Positions 45,372 to 54,906 of a stretch of 64,000 nt of DNA are shown here, piece after piece (positions within the stretch are counted from its first letter, which is position 1; every line of letters starts with the position of its first letter). The DNA comes from Methylovorus sp. MM2. GTDB taxonomy: Bacteria; Pseudomonadota; Gammaproteobacteria; Burkholderiales; Methylophilaceae. The notes under the pieces were generated by a model, which made no database searches, was not told the origin of the DNA, and saw only the letters and a list, made by a program, of their open reading frames with translations. Position numbers and translations under genes: made by a program. The stretch spans positions 248,001 to 312,000 of the forward strand of contig NZ_LXUF01000001.1 of NCBI RefSeq assembly GCF_001648895.1, in the 5' to 3' direction.

Positions 45372-46493
45372 ATGTCCCAGACTCGGAAAAATAAACTCTC
45401 TCTTGGCGAGCCTGCGCCTTGGTTTAAATGTAGAGGCCAAACTAATAACCAGTTTGGCTTCGATACGATTGCCGGGCGTTATGTGGTGTTGAGTTTTTTT
45501 GAAAGTGCGGCAAGTAACTCAGGTATCGAATTCATTAAAAAGCTGAAGACTTTAAATACTTTATTTGATGATACCAATCTCTGTTTTTTTGGCGTGTCGA
45601 CTAATCCTGATGATGAGAAGCTAAAGCGCGTTCAAGACCGTGTTCCCGGTATTCGCTATTTTTGGGATTTTGATCACGCTGTCAGCAAACTATATGGCGT
45701 AATACAGGATGATGCTTCATATCAGCATCTGACTTATGTTTTAGACCCGATGTTGCGTATCGTCGCAATTTTTCCTGATGTTAGTGAGCCAAATAGCTTT
45801 CAGCAGTTAAGAGATTTTCTGCATGCACTACCAAAGATTGCGCCCGCTTTTATTTCCCAGCCGCAGGCACCGGTATTAACGATTCCCTATATTTTTGAAC
45901 CAGAACTCTGCAAAGCGCTGATCGATTATTATGCGCGCCAAGGGGGTGAAGACTCAGGGTTTATGCGAGAGGTGAATGGCCGCACTGTCGGGGTAATCGA
46001 TTATGCACATAAGCGCCGTTCAGATTGCAGCATAGAGGATGAGCGATTACGTAATGCCTGTATGGTGCGTATACATGATCGACTGGTGCCCGAGATCAAG
46101 AAAGCCTTCCAATTCAGTGTCACAAGAATGGAGCGCTATATCATAGCTTGCTATGATGGCTCAGAAGAAGCGCATTTCCGTGCGCATCGAGATAACACCA
46201 CCAAAGGGACGGCACATCGGCGATTCGCAGTTTCCCTATTTCTTAACTCTGGTGAATATGAAGGCGGCCATCTGCGCTTTCCTGAGTTTGGCTCAGGCTT
46301 GTATTCTGCGCCGGTCGGTGGTGCGGTCGTATTCTCATGTTCTTTGCTGCATGAAGCTACGATTGTCACGAAAGGGCAGCGGTATATGTTCCTGCCGTTT
46401 TTGTATGATGACGCTGCGAGCAAGATTCGTCAGGAGAATGCCCAATTTCTCGATGCAGGTGCGCCACCCATACGTAACGATGTGGAAGTTTAG
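45372..46493 (+). CDS. Peroxiredoxin-like / 2-oxoglutarate-Fe(II) oxygenase fusion
   Basis: 373 residues in two parts. Residues 1-160 are thioredoxin-fold/AhpC-like (LGEPAPWFKCRGQT, then FFGVSTNPDDEKLKRVQD, YVLDPMLRIVAIF), but the usual active-site Cys is missing (FFESAASNSGIEF). Residues 170-373 form a prolyl-4-hydroxylase-like domain with the iron ligands HRD (HFRAHRDNTTKG) and a distal His (LLHEATIVTKGQRY). Target unknown. Confidence 0.85.
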   Translation: MSQTRKNKLSLGEPAPWFKCRGQTNNQFGFDTIAGRYVVLSFFESAASNSGIEFIKKLKTLNTLFDDTNLCFFGVSTNPDDEKLKRVQDRVPGIRYFWDFDHAVSKLYGVIQDDASYQHLTYVLDPMLRIVAIFPDVSEPNSFQQLRDFLHALPKIAPAFISQPQAPVLTIPYIFEPELCKALIDYYARQGGEDSGFMREVNGRTVGVIDYAHKRRSDCSIEDERLRNACMVRIHDRLVPEIKKAFQFSVTRMERYIIACYDGSEEAHFRAHRDNTTKGTAHRRFAVSLFLNSGEYEGGHLRFPEFGSGLYSAPVGGAVVFSCSLLHEATIVTKGQRYMFLPFLYDDAASKIRQENAQFLDAGAPPIRNDVEV

Positions 46494-46504
46494 CGTTACT
46501 AAAT

Positions 46505-47503
46505 TTAAAGCGCAGACATGCCTGCTTGTTGGTCTGCATGGTAACTTGAGCGCACCATCGGGCCGCAGGCTGCATGCGTGAAACCCATTGCTAGGGCTTC
46601 CTGCTCGAATTGTTCAAAACGTTGTGGGGTGACGAACCGCATCACAGGTAAATGATGCGGACTTGGTTGCAAGTATTGCCCAAGTGTCAGCATGGTGACA
46701 TTGTGCGCACGTAAATCGCGCATGACTTCAAGAATCTCTTCATCCGTTTCGCCAAGACCCAGCATCAGACCGGATTTAGTTGGTACATCAGGGTACATCT
46801 CACGAAACTGCTTCAGCAAGGTGAGCGAGTCATGGTAATTCGCACCCGGTCTGGCTTGTTTGTATAAACGGGGTACGGTTTCCATATTGTGATTCATCAC
46901 ATCGGGCGGTGCTGATTGCAATGTCTGGATAGCGCGGTCTAGCTTACCGCGAAAATCAGGCACCAAGACTTCTATCTTGATCTCTGGTGAATATGCGCGA
47001 ACAGTCTTGATGCAATCGACAAAATGCTGTGCGCCACCGTCTTTGAGATCGTCCCGGTCTACACTGGTGATGACGACGTATTTGAGCCGCATCTGGGCGA
47101 TCGTGCGCCCGAGATTCTCCGGTTCATTCACATCGGGTGGTAGCGGTTTGCCGTGCGCGACATCGCAAAATGGGCAGCGACGTGTGCAGATATCGCCCAG
47201 AATCATGAAAGTGGCGGTGCCGCCACTAAAGCATTCGCCGATGTTGGGGCATGAGGCTTCTTCACATACGGTATGCAGATTGTTTTCACGCAAGACCTGT
47301 TTGATCTCCTGAAAACGTGCGCTATCCGGTACCTTCATACGTATCCATTCCGGCTTGCGCATTGCGGGCACTGGAATGATCTTGATTGGGATGCGCGCAG
47401 TCTTGGCCTGGCCAGTCTCTTTGTGGCCTGGCTCTTTACGCTGCGGGATAGACCGTTCGGACGATGTCAGATCGGCACTTATAGGTTCTGCTATTTCATT
47501 CAT
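46505..47503 (-). CDS. lipA: Lipoyl synthase
   Basis: Radical SAM enzyme inserting two sulfurs into octanoyl groups. 332 residues: auxiliary cluster C-x4-C-x5-C ([12 protein letters not shown]), SAM cluster C-x3-C-x2-C (CTRRCPFC), then [28 protein letters not shown] and the C-terminal RSSYHADQ. The N-terminal 50 residues are a basic extension. Starts inside the lipB stop (ATGA). Confidence 0.97.
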   Translation of the reverse strand: MNEIAEPISADLTSSERSIPQRKEPGHKETGQAKTARIPIKIIPVPAMRKPEWIRMKVPDSARFQEIKQVLRENNLHTVCEEASCPNIGECFSGGTATFMILGDICTRRCPFCDVAHGKPLPPDVNEPENLGRTIAQMRLKYVVITSVDRDDLKDGGAQHFVDCIKTVRAYSPEIKIEVLVPDFRGKLDRAIQTLQSAPPDVMNHNMETVPRLYKQARPGANYHDSLTLLKQFREMYPDVPTKSGLMLGLGETDEEILEVMRDLRAHNVTMLTLGQYLQPSPHHLPVMRFVTPQRFEQFEQEALAMGFTHAACGPMVRSSYHADQQAGMSAL

Positions 47504-48138
47504 ATCGTATTCTCGGCACAGGCGCTAGTATAACTTAGCTGCTGCATCAATGCTTTAAGTAAGCTATCGGCCGCGCTCTGCATTGTCAGCGATAAGCCGA
47601 GATCTTTTGTTTGTGTGACTTGCAAGCCAGCATAGCCGCATGGGTCTATGGCTGTGAAAGGGGATAGATCCATATCAATGTTCAGGCTTAAACCGTGATA
47701 GCTGCACTGATTCTTCAGTCGCAGCCCTAATGAGGCGATCTTGCTTTCGTTCACATAAACACCAGGGGCATCAGGTTTTGCTACAGCCTTGATCTTATGT
47801 TCTGCTAACAATTCGATGATGGCATTTTCCATCGCGCTGACAAGATGACGAACCGATAGATGTTTACGTTTTAGGTCTATCAATAGATAAATCACGAGCT
47901 GCCCCGGGCCGTGATAAGTGATTTTCCCACCCCGATCTGCCAGCACTACAGGAATATCTTTTCTATCAGGATAGCGGACGTTCTTGCGATTAAGCCCCAA
48001 GGTGTAGACAGGATCATGTTCGGTGACCCATAACTCATCCGCTGTATCTTCAGTGCGGCGGGCAGTGAAATCCTGCATGGCATGCCATGTGGTTTCGTAG
48101 GCAGTCTTGCCGAGTTGACGGACAATGAGGTTCTGCAT
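47500..48138 (-). CDS. lipB: Octanoyltransferase
   Basis: Transfers octanoate from acyl-ACP to lipoyl domains. 212 residues with [31 protein letters not shown] (substrate-binding RGG-x-x-T-x-H-G-P-G motif), and the Lys-Ile-Ala-Ser signature [14 protein letters not shown] Cys follows in IDPCGYAGL. Downstream of the DUF493 gene, coupled to lipA. Confidence 0.97.
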   Translation of the reverse strand: MQNLIVRQLGKTAYETTWHAMQDFTARRTEDTADELWVTEHDPVYTLGLNRKNVRYPDRKDIPVVLADRGGKITYHGPGQLVIYLLIDLKRKHLSVRHLVSAMENAIIELLAEHKIKAVAKPDAPGVYVNESKIASLGLRLKNQCSYHGLSLNIDMDLSPFTAIDPCGYAGLQVTQTKDLGLSLTMQSAADSLLKALMQQLSYTSACAENTI

Positions 48139-48152
48139 GAATCAGGTGGTAC

Positions 48153-48419
48153 TTAGAGTACGTATTTGACTAATGGGTGTGACGTGAGCGCGCGGTATAT
48201 ATTATCCAGATGCGGTCTGGATGTCGCATAGACCGTGCAGGTCAGGCTGATATATTTGCCGCCGGAGCTGGCACGCATCTCGATACGGTCTGCACCGAAT
48301 TCTGGATGGTGCTCACGGATGACTTCAATGATGATGTTGGTGAATTCATCATGTGTTTCGCCCATCACCTTGATAGGGAAATCGAGAGGGAATTCGATAA
48401 GCTCTTCTTGATCTGCCAT
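48153..48419 (-). CDS. DUF493 (YbeD-like) protein
   Basis: 88 residues: ELIEFPLDFPIKVMGETHDEF, then RASSGGKYISLTCTVYATSR and a C-terminal ALTSHPLVKYVL. YbeD-type ACT-like fold of unknown function, typically encoded before lipB in proteobacteria, as here. Confidence 0.9.
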   Translation of the reverse strand: MADQEELIEFPLDFPIKVMGETHDEFTNIIIEVIREHHPEFGADRIEMRASSGGKYISLTCTVYATSRPHLDNIYRALTSHPLVKYVL

Positions 48420-48423
48420 ACAT

Positions 48424-49287
48424 TTAATCCGTTCTGTGGCGCATCACCAAGTCTTTGTAGTCTTGGTATAGCTGGTACATTTCTTCGAAAATAGGACCCG
48501 GTTTGCCATCGCCTACTGACTTACCATCGAATGTCGTGATGGCGAGTACTTCTTTTGTCGATGAGGTGATCCATAACTCATCTGCGGCGCGTATGCGCGA
48601 TTCTGCAAACTTGCCGATCTCGATGGGCATATGATTGGCTTCTGCTAGTTCCAGTACTATATCGTATGTGATACCGGGTAGCATATGGTGGTCTTTTGGC
48701 GGTGCCAGTATGACGCCATCTTCAACAGCGAAGATGTTGCTCGCTGCACCTTCAGTCAATATACCATCACGAAACAGCACTGTTTCAATAGCATCTTCAT
48801 CAAGCGCCATCTGGCGTAGCAATATATTCGGCAGGAGTGAGATAGCTTTAATGTCGCAGCTATCCCAGCGAATATCGTTAGCACTGATGGCCATCACGCC
48901 TTGTTTCACTTGTAGCGCTGGTGGTGTCAGTAAAGCATTGCTCATCATGAACACCGTAGGCTTTACCCCTTTGGGGAAAGCATGGTCACGTGGCGCCACT
49001 CCGCGGGTGATGTGGATATAGAGCGACTGATCTTCCGCTGGGTGTTTCTCGATTAATTCGCGTAAGAGGTTTTCCCATTCGTCATCCGTATAGGGGTTCT
49101 CAATACGAATGGCCGCCAGACTATTACCCATGCGTTTCAGGTGTTCACGTAGCCTGAAAGGAAAGCGTGAATATACGGGGATGAGTTCATAAATGCCATC
49201 ACCAAAAATAAACCCACGATCAAGTACCGGAACATGTGCTTCCTCAATAGGAAGAAACTTGCCATTCAGGTAAACGATCTGGCTCAT
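48424..49287 (-). CDS. dat: D-amino acid aminotransferase
   Basis: PLP class-IV aminotransferase, 287 residues: YLNGKFLPIEEAHVPVLDRGF, FGDGIYELIPVY, the PLP lysine in SCDIKAISLLPN, LTEGAASNIFAVEDG and the phosphate loop ITSSTKEVLAI. D-Ala transaminase activity is suggested by similarity and by its place beside the dacA gene. It lies between dacA and the DUF493-lipB-lipA genes. Confidence 0.85.
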   Translation of the reverse strand: MSQIVYLNGKFLPIEEAHVPVLDRGFIFGDGIYELIPVYSRFPFRLREHLKRMGNSLAAIRIENPYTDDEWENLLRELIEKHPAEDQSLYIHITRGVAPRDHAFPKGVKPTVFMMSNALLTPPALQVKQGVMAISANDIRWDSCDIKAISLLPNILLRQMALDEDAIETVLFRDGILTEGAASNIFAVEDGVILAPPKDHHMLPGITYDIVLELAEANHMPIEIGKFAESRIRAADELWITSSTKEVLAITTFDGKSVGDGKPGPIFEEMYQLYQDYKDLVMRHRTD

Positions 49288-49302
49288 TTGGAAAATCCGC
49301 GA

Positions 49303-50445
49303 TTATTGCAGCATTAACTTGATGCTATCCCATGCACGGCCAAATATGCCGGCGATCTCGATTTTCTTTGCTGCAACCAGTTTGCGTTCATCCACTACTT
49401 TGTCATCAATTGTGAACTGAATCGTACCAACTTCTTGTCCTGCACTGATAGGTGCGATTAAAGGTTGTTTGCTGATGACTTTGGCTTTAACTCTAGCGTA
49501 TTCACCTTTTGGTAATGTGACAAACAGGTCATTGGCTACAGTGGCGACAATGGTGTTCTCTGAGCCTTTCCAAACCTTTAATGTATTGATGGTTTGACCA
49601 CGTTTATAAACAAGGCGTGATTCAAAGAACTGGAAGCCGTAATTTAATAATTTCTGGCTTTCTGTCGCGCGGGCGCTATCTGATGGCGTGCCAAGCACTA
49701 CCGAGATCAGGCGCGTATCGCTGCGTTTAGCCGAAGCGATCAGGCAGTATCCCGCTGATTCAGTATGACCTGTCTTCATGCCATCCACAAATGGGTCAAG
49801 CCACAACAGGCGATTGCGGTTAGGTTGAGTGATCTTGTTGTAGGTATATTCTTTAGTGGAGTACAAACGTTTGTATTGATCAGGAAAATCCTGAATCAGT
49901 GCCGCTGCAAGCAGTGAAAGATCATATGCCGTCGTGTAATGCTGCGCATCCGGCAGGCCAGTGGCATTCATGAAGTGTGTATTCGTCATGCCTAAGCGTG
50001 CAGCTTCTTTGTTCATGAGATCGGCAAATGCTTCTTCAGTAACGGCAATTCCTTCTGCCAAGGTAATGGATGCATCGTTGCCCGATTGAATAATCATGCC
50101 ATGCAGCAGCTCATCCACTGTTACAGGTTTATTCGGCTCAACGAACATTTTGGAGCCTTCAACTTTCCATGCTTTAACACTCACCGGTAATGTTTGCGTT
50201 AACTCAAGGTGACCGTTCTTCAATGCTTTGAATGAAAGATAGGCCGTCATTAATTTGGTTAATGATGCAGGTTCCACGCGCGCATTGCCTTGTTGCTGGG
50301 CAACGATATTGCCGCTATTAAAGTCACGTAGCACATAGGATTTAGCCGCTAGTGTCGGCGGTGGTGGAATGTCAGCGGCGGCCTGCGCTACGTTTAAAAA
50401 AGAGAGGGAGAGAAGTAAGGCTGATAATTTGAATATATAAGACAT
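49303..50445 (-). CDS. dacA: D-Ala-D-Ala carboxypeptidase (PBP5/6 type)
   Basis: Trims the terminal D-Ala of peptidoglycan stem peptides. Signal peptide, then the active-site Ser-x-x-Lys (SLTKLM), SGN (QSGNDAS) and KTG (GMKTGHTE). The C-terminal beta domain and a final amphipathic anchor (IFGRAWDSIKLMLQ) fit PBP5/6. ATG 50445 has GGA upstream; a TTG three codons earlier is possible. Confidence 0.95.
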   Translation of the reverse strand: MSYIFKLSALLLSLSFLNVAQAAADIPPPPTLAAKSYVLRDFNSGNIVAQQQGNARVEPASLTKLMTAYLSFKALKNGHLELTQTLPVSVKAWKVEGSKMFVEPNKPVTVDELLHGMIIQSGNDASITLAEGIAVTEEAFADLMNKEAARLGMTNTHFMNATGLPDAQHYTTAYDLSLLAAALIQDFPDQYKRLYSTKEYTYNKITQPNRNRLLWLDPFVDGMKTGHTESAGYCLIASAKRSDTRLISVVLGTPSDSARATESQKLLNYGFQFFESRLVYKRGQTINTLKVWKGSENTIVATVANDLFVTLPKGEYARVKAKVISKQPLIAPISAGQEVGTIQFTIDDKVVDERKLVAAKKIEIAGIFGRAWDSIKLMLQ

Positions 50446-50454
50446 GGTTTCCAA

Positions 50455-51405
50455 TTACTTACGAATAACAATAGCATTGGTGCTAAGCACTTGCTTGATT
50501 TGAGCGGCAGCACGGTCGGCTTCTTCACGGTTTACGTAAGGTCCGAGCAGTACACGGTAGGTGCCAGTATTATACCAGCTAGCGATAGACACGTTCCCCA
50601 CCAGATTGTTCTGGCGCAACTTGTCTTTTAATCCTTCTGCATTCGATTCGATCTTGAATGCACCCACTTGAACATAGTCGCCATTCACAGGCATTGTTTC
50701 CGGCACGGGATTCACAAATGCAGTCGTGCTTTCTGCAAGGGGTTGGCTCACGGGCGGTAGCGGCGTCTCGATTGGTGGTGTGGGCTGGGACGAAGCCTTG
50801 CCGGGGCGGGTATCTATGGCTTCAACCTCAACGAGCCCGCTACCCTTGCCAATCAAACGTAATTTGTAGGCAGCAGCATAAGAAAGATCAATCAGGCGGT
50901 CGCTATGGAAAGGCCCGCGATCATTGATGCGCACGATTACCGAGCGACCATTTTCTGGGTTGGTGACACGCACATAGCTCGGCAAGGGCAAGACGGTATG
51001 TGCGCCTGTCATGCCATACATGTCATATAACTCGCCGCTGGAAGTTTTCTGGCCGTGATAGCGTTTGCCATACCAAGATGCAATACCCGTTTGCTTATAA
51101 GGAACATACACCGTCATCGGCGTATAGCGCGTGCCAAGCGCGCTATAGGGTCTATTGGCACGTGCTAGAGGAACTTCAGCACGCGGCACAGCATCAGGAA
51201 TGCCATCAATATCGGCTGGCGGATTATCGCCCGGGCCATCATCCAGATAATAACCACCACCTTTTTTAGCGATTGGTGGGGGCGGTGCTTTGCTGCCGCT
51301 GCTCACTGTTGGCTGCGATGTGGGTTTTACACTTGTTGTTCCGCCGCAAGCCGCAAGTATCAATGTTAAAGAAAGAACCAAAAATAGGCGCGTAGATTTC
51401 ATCAT
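50455..51405 (-). CDS. rlpA: RlpA septal-ring lytic transglycosylase lipoprotein
   Basis: 316 residues: lipobox LAAC in LVLSLTLILAACGG, a Pro-rich linker, the RlpA double-psi barrel (GIASWYGKRYHGQKTSSGE, then VRINDRGPFHSDRLIDLSYA) and a C-terminal SPOR domain (DYVQVGAFKIESNAEGLKD). RlpA cleaves denuded glycan at division sites. Overlaps the rodA stop. Confidence 0.94.
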   Translation of the reverse strand: MMKSTRLFLVLSLTLILAACGGTTSVKPTSQPTVSSGSKAPPPPIAKKGGGYYLDDGPGDNPPADIDGIPDAVPRAEVPLARANRPYSALGTRYTPMTVYVPYKQTGIASWYGKRYHGQKTSSGELYDMYGMTGAHTVLPLPSYVRVTNPENGRSVIVRINDRGPFHSDRLIDLSYAAAYKLRLIGKGSGLVEVEAIDTRPGKASSQPTPPIETPLPPVSQPLAESTTAFVNPVPETMPVNGDYVQVGAFKIESNAEGLKDKLRQNNLVGNVSIASWYNTGTYRVLLGPYVNREEADRAAAQIKQVLSTNAIVIRK

Positions 51406-52499
51406 CAGGTAGTCACCAGTTTCTTATGGGTATGAATGCTCATCAAAATACCAAAACCAAGCATAAGCGTTACTAAAGAAGTACCGCCATAGCTAATCAA
51501 GGGTAAGGGCACTCCTACGACAGGTAGAATGCCACTCACCATGCCGATATTGACAAAGATATAAGTGAAAAATGCCAATGTAATACTGCCAGCAAGCAGT
51601 CGGCAGAAGGTATTTTGCGCTTGGGCGGAGATCACAAGGCCACGCGCAATAATGAGCGTAAAGAGTAACAGTAGCAGGCAATTGCCTAATAAGCCAAATT
51701 CTTCACCGAATACCGCAAAAATGAAATCGGTAGTGCGTTCAGGCAGAAAGTCTAATTGTGCCTGTGTTCCATTGAGCCAGCCTTTGCCCGCGAGGCCGCC
51801 TGATCCCAGAGCGATCGTGGCTTGTATCGTATGATAGCCTGAGCCTAGTGGGTCTTGATAAGGGTCGAACAGTATCTCAATGCGTTTTCTTTGGTAGTCA
51901 TGTAGCAATGACCACAATATGGGAGTGCTTGCCCCGATCAGGACGGCGCCGCCGATCAGTAGTCGCCAGCTGAGGCCTGCAAAGAATAATACATAAAAGC
52001 CAGATGCCCCGATGAGTAACGACGTGCCAAGATCAGGTTGCTTCATGATTAGTAGCACTGGGATGGCTAATAATATTGCGCCGACGACATGATCCGAAAA
52101 TTGGATTGTTCCCTCACGTTTTGCAAAATACCAAGCCAGTAACATGGGAACTGCGATCTTCATGAGCTCGGAAGGCTGGATGCGCACAATGCCAAGATGC
52201 AGCCATCTGCGAGCGCCGTGGCTAATCTCACCGAAAAAATAGACGCCGATCAGCAATATCATCCCGAACGCATATAAAGGTAATGCCGCACGCTGCAAGT
52301 GTTGGGGTGGAATATTGGCGGCTATCCACATAGCACCTGTCGCGATGATGATATTGGCAAACTGTGAGGCGATGCGGTCAACGTTCTGACCTGATGCGCT
52401 ATAAAGCACAAACAGCCCAATCAGCAGCGTGAAGAACAGGCAGCTCATCAGAAATGAGTCGATGTGCTTAATCAGATAACTCATGAGTTGTCTAATCAT
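51405..52499 (-). CDS. rodA: Peptidoglycan polymerase RodA
   Basis: 364 residues with about ten membrane helices. SEDS motifs: QPSELMKIAVPMLLAWYF, KQPDLGTSLLIG (catalytic Asp region), FLPERTTDFIFAVFGEEFG and PLPLISYGGTSLVTLM. The start ATG 52499 overlaps the mrdA stop by eight bases; an upstream in-frame ATG at 52547 would extend into mrdA. Partner of PBP2 in cell elongation. Confidence 0.95.
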   Translation of the reverse strand: MIRQLMSYLIKHIDSFLMSCLFFTLLIGLFVLYSASGQNVDRIASQFANIIIATGAMWIAANIPPQHLQRAALPLYAFGMILLIGVYFFGEISHGARRWLHLGIVRIQPSELMKIAVPMLLAWYFAKREGTIQFSDHVVGAILLAIPVLLIMKQPDLGTSLLIGASGFYVLFFAGLSWRLLIGGAVLIGASTPILWSLLHDYQRKRIEILFDPYQDPLGSGYHTIQATIALGSGGLAGKGWLNGTQAQLDFLPERTTDFIFAVFGEEFGLLGNCLLLLLFTLIIARGLVISAQAQNTFCRLLAGSITLAFFTYIFVNIGMVSGILPVVGVPLPLISYGGTSLVTLMLGFGILMSIHTHKKLVTT

Positions 52500-54423
52500 G
52501 AGGTGGCTCCTCTCCTTCATGCCCAGCCTCTGGTAGCGAAGCGGCATCTTTCGGGATGGACGGCTCAGCCGGCATTTTGCCTAATAGGTAATAATCCATG
52601 ACTTTGCGTGCTACGGGCCCAGCCGTGGAGCCACCATGGCGGCCATTCTCGACGATGACGGCAATGGCAATGGTCGGATCTTCTGCGGGTGCATAAGCAA
52701 TAAAGAGTGCATGATCCAGATGGCGCTCTGCCATTTTGCTTTCGTTGTATTTTTCATTTTGCTTGATACCGACCACTTGTGCCGTCCCCGATTTCGCAGC
52801 AATGGCATAAGGAGCGCCCGCACCCACAGAGGCAGCTGTACCTCCCGGTAGCGTTACATCGATCATGCCCGCTCTTACGATATCGATGTTTTTTTGTTCC
52901 AGCGGGATGCGGTCATTGGTGATCATTTGGATAGGGCGCGTGATACCGCTGAGATTCTCCTGAATGCTGGATACCAGACGAGGGCGTATTCCTACGCCGT
53001 TATTGGCTAATGTCGCAGTTGCTTGGGCTAACTGTAGAGGCGTAGTTAAAGTATAGCCTTGACCGATGCCGACAATGACGGTTTCTCCCGGAAACCATTT
53101 TTGTTTCCAGCGTTTGGCTTTCCATGCAGGCGTTGGCAATAAACCATCTGATTCGCCAACAATATCAATCCCTGTTTTTTTGCCAAAACCAAAATGACTG
53201 ACGAACTCCGCAAGTCTGTCGATGCCAAGCTCCATTGCTAAGCCATAGAAGAAAGTATCACATGAGATTGTAATCGCGCGTCTGACATCTACTTGGCCAT
53301 GGCCCGCTGGCTTCCAGTCTCGATAACGATGTGAACTACCGGGCAGCATAAAATAGCCGGGGTCGCTGATGCTGAATGGAGGTTCCCGCTTGCCGTTTTC
53401 AAGTCCTGCAAGGGCAACAAATGGTTTGAATGTTGAGCCAGGGGGGTATACGCCGCGTAACGGACGATTGACTAGCGGCTTATCCAGTGATTCATTCAGT
53501 GCTTTCCAGCTCTCACTATCTATACCATCTACAAACAGGTTTGGGTCATAAGTCGGTTGGCTCACATAGGCTAAGATTTCCCCATTTTTCGGGTTAATTG
53601 CCACCAGCGCCCCACGATAATCCCCAAACGCGTCTTCTGCGATTTTTTGCAGTTTGCTATCTATAGATAAAATCAGATTATCCCCTGGAATAGGTGCAGT
53701 GCTAGAAAGTACGCGCACAGCATGGCCATCCGCATCTATCTCCACCTGCTGGAAACCTGTCGTGCCATGCAAACTGCGCTCGTATGACTGTTCGAGCCCG
53801 CTTTTACCAATATGGTCAGAGCCTTTGTAGTTCGACAGGTCTTCTGATTCTTTTAGGGATGCAAGGTCTTTATCGTTGATACGACCAATATAACCAATTA
53901 AGTGGGAGCCCAATCTGCCTTCTGGGTAGTGGCGAAAAAGTCGTGATCTGATCTCAACGCCGGGGAATCTGTAGCGATTGACCGCAAACTTGGCGGCTTC
54001 TGTCTCATTTAGATGCGTGCGGATAGGCACGCTCTCGAAGCTATGGCTTTGCGTGCGTAGTTTTTTAAAGTTTTTGCGATCTAGGCTACCGATTTCAACG
54101 AAATGGCTGAGTTCTTCTATCGTCGCCTCGACGTTCTTTACTTTGGATGGCGTGATTTCGAGCGTATAAACGAAAAAATTGTGCGCGAGAATCACACCAT
54201 TGCGATCAAGGATCAAGCCGCGATTAGGGACGATAGGTACCAAGGATATACGATTGTTCTCTGCCATCGTCTGGTAGTAATCGTATTTGGCATACTGTAG
54301 AAAAAAGAAACGGCTAGCCAGAACCCCAAAACATACCAGCACGAAAATCGCAGCGACAGCTAGCCTGAAGCGAAAATTGTACTGTTCCAGCTGGTAATTT
54401 TTAATCTCTGAGCGTGATCTCAT
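52492..54423 (-). CDS. mrdA: Penicillin-binding protein 2
   Basis: Transpeptidase of the elongasome. 643 residues: N-terminal membrane helix (LAVAAIFVLVCFGVLA), dimerisation domain, then the active-site Ser330-T-F-Lys333, Ser387-C-D389 and Lys544-Ser-Gly motifs. Standard length. Between mreD and rodA in the conserved mreBCD-mrdA-rodA order. Confidence 0.96.
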   Translation of the reverse strand: MRSRSEIKNYQLEQYNFRFRLAVAAIFVLVCFGVLASRFFFLQYAKYDYYQTMAENNRISLVPIVPNRGLILDRNGVILAHNFFVYTLEITPSKVKNVEATIEELSHFVEIGSLDRKNFKKLRTQSHSFESVPIRTHLNETEAAKFAVNRYRFPGVEIRSRLFRHYPEGRLGSHLIGYIGRINDKDLASLKESEDLSNYKGSDHIGKSGLEQSYERSLHGTTGFQQVEIDADGHAVRVLSSTAPIPGDNLILSIDSKLQKIAEDAFGDYRGALVAINPKNGEILAYVSQPTYDPNLFVDGIDSESWKALNESLDKPLVNRPLRGVYPPGSTFKPFVALAGLENGKREPPFSISDPGYFMLPGSSHRYRDWKPAGHGQVDVRRAITISCDTFFYGLAMELGIDRLAEFVSHFGFGKKTGIDIVGESDGLLPTPAWKAKRWKQKWFPGETVIVGIGQGYTLTTPLQLAQATATLANNGVGIRPRLVSSIQENLSGITRPIQMITNDRIPLEQKNIDIVRAGMIDVTLPGGTAASVGAGAPYAIAAKSGTAQVVGIKQNEKYNESKMAERHLDHALFIAYAPAEDPTIAIAVIVENGRHGGSTAGPVARKVMDYYLLGKMPAEPSIPKDAASLPEAGHEGEEPPHD

Positions 54424-54426
54424 GCA

Positions 54427-54906
54427 TCAATTCTTATCAGCGTGAGTTTCAATGCCAATGCGCGAGAACATGATGAATTGCCATAGCAGAATCCCGCTCA
54501 CGCATGGCAGAAGGTAACTCCACCCCGGACTTTCGCCGCCAGCAAATAACTTCAGCATCCACAATGTGAGTTGATTCAGAATAAGTAGTATGAATATATA
54601 ACCAGACTGCTGCCAGATGTTAAATAAAGTGAGGCGGCGCTGGTAAGTGACGGCAAAAAAAGCAGTCACCGCATAAGCCAGCCCACACTGACCAAACAGC
54701 CCGCCGCTAGCCAGATCGATTAGCAAGCCTGCAAACCATGCCGTGCCGATATTGCAAAGTCTGGGGGAGCGTAACAGCCAGTAAAGTAATACCAGTAAAA
54801 CAAAATCCGGCCGGATAAGTAAGCCCACTCCAGACCAAGGCAATAAGTAGCAGATAAACGCTACAAAAAGGCTTAAGTACATGGATTTGAGTTTAGCGGC
54901 TTGCAT
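54427..54906 (-). CDS. mreD: Rod shape-determining protein MreD
   Basis: 159 residues with five or six hydrophobic helices (VAFICYLLPWSGVGLL, PDFVLLVLLYWLL, GTAWFAGLLIDLASGGLFGQ). MreD bridges MreC and the PBP2-RodA pair. Its start overlaps the mreC end by 14 bases. Confidence 0.93.
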   Translation of the reverse strand: MQAAKLKSMYLSLFVAFICYLLPWSGVGLLIRPDFVLLVLLYWLLRSPRLCNIGTAWFAGLLIDLASGGLFGQCGLAYAVTAFFAVTYQRRLTLFNIWQQSGYIFILLILNQLTLWMLKLFAGGESPGWSYLLPCVSGILLWQFIMFSRIGIETHADKN

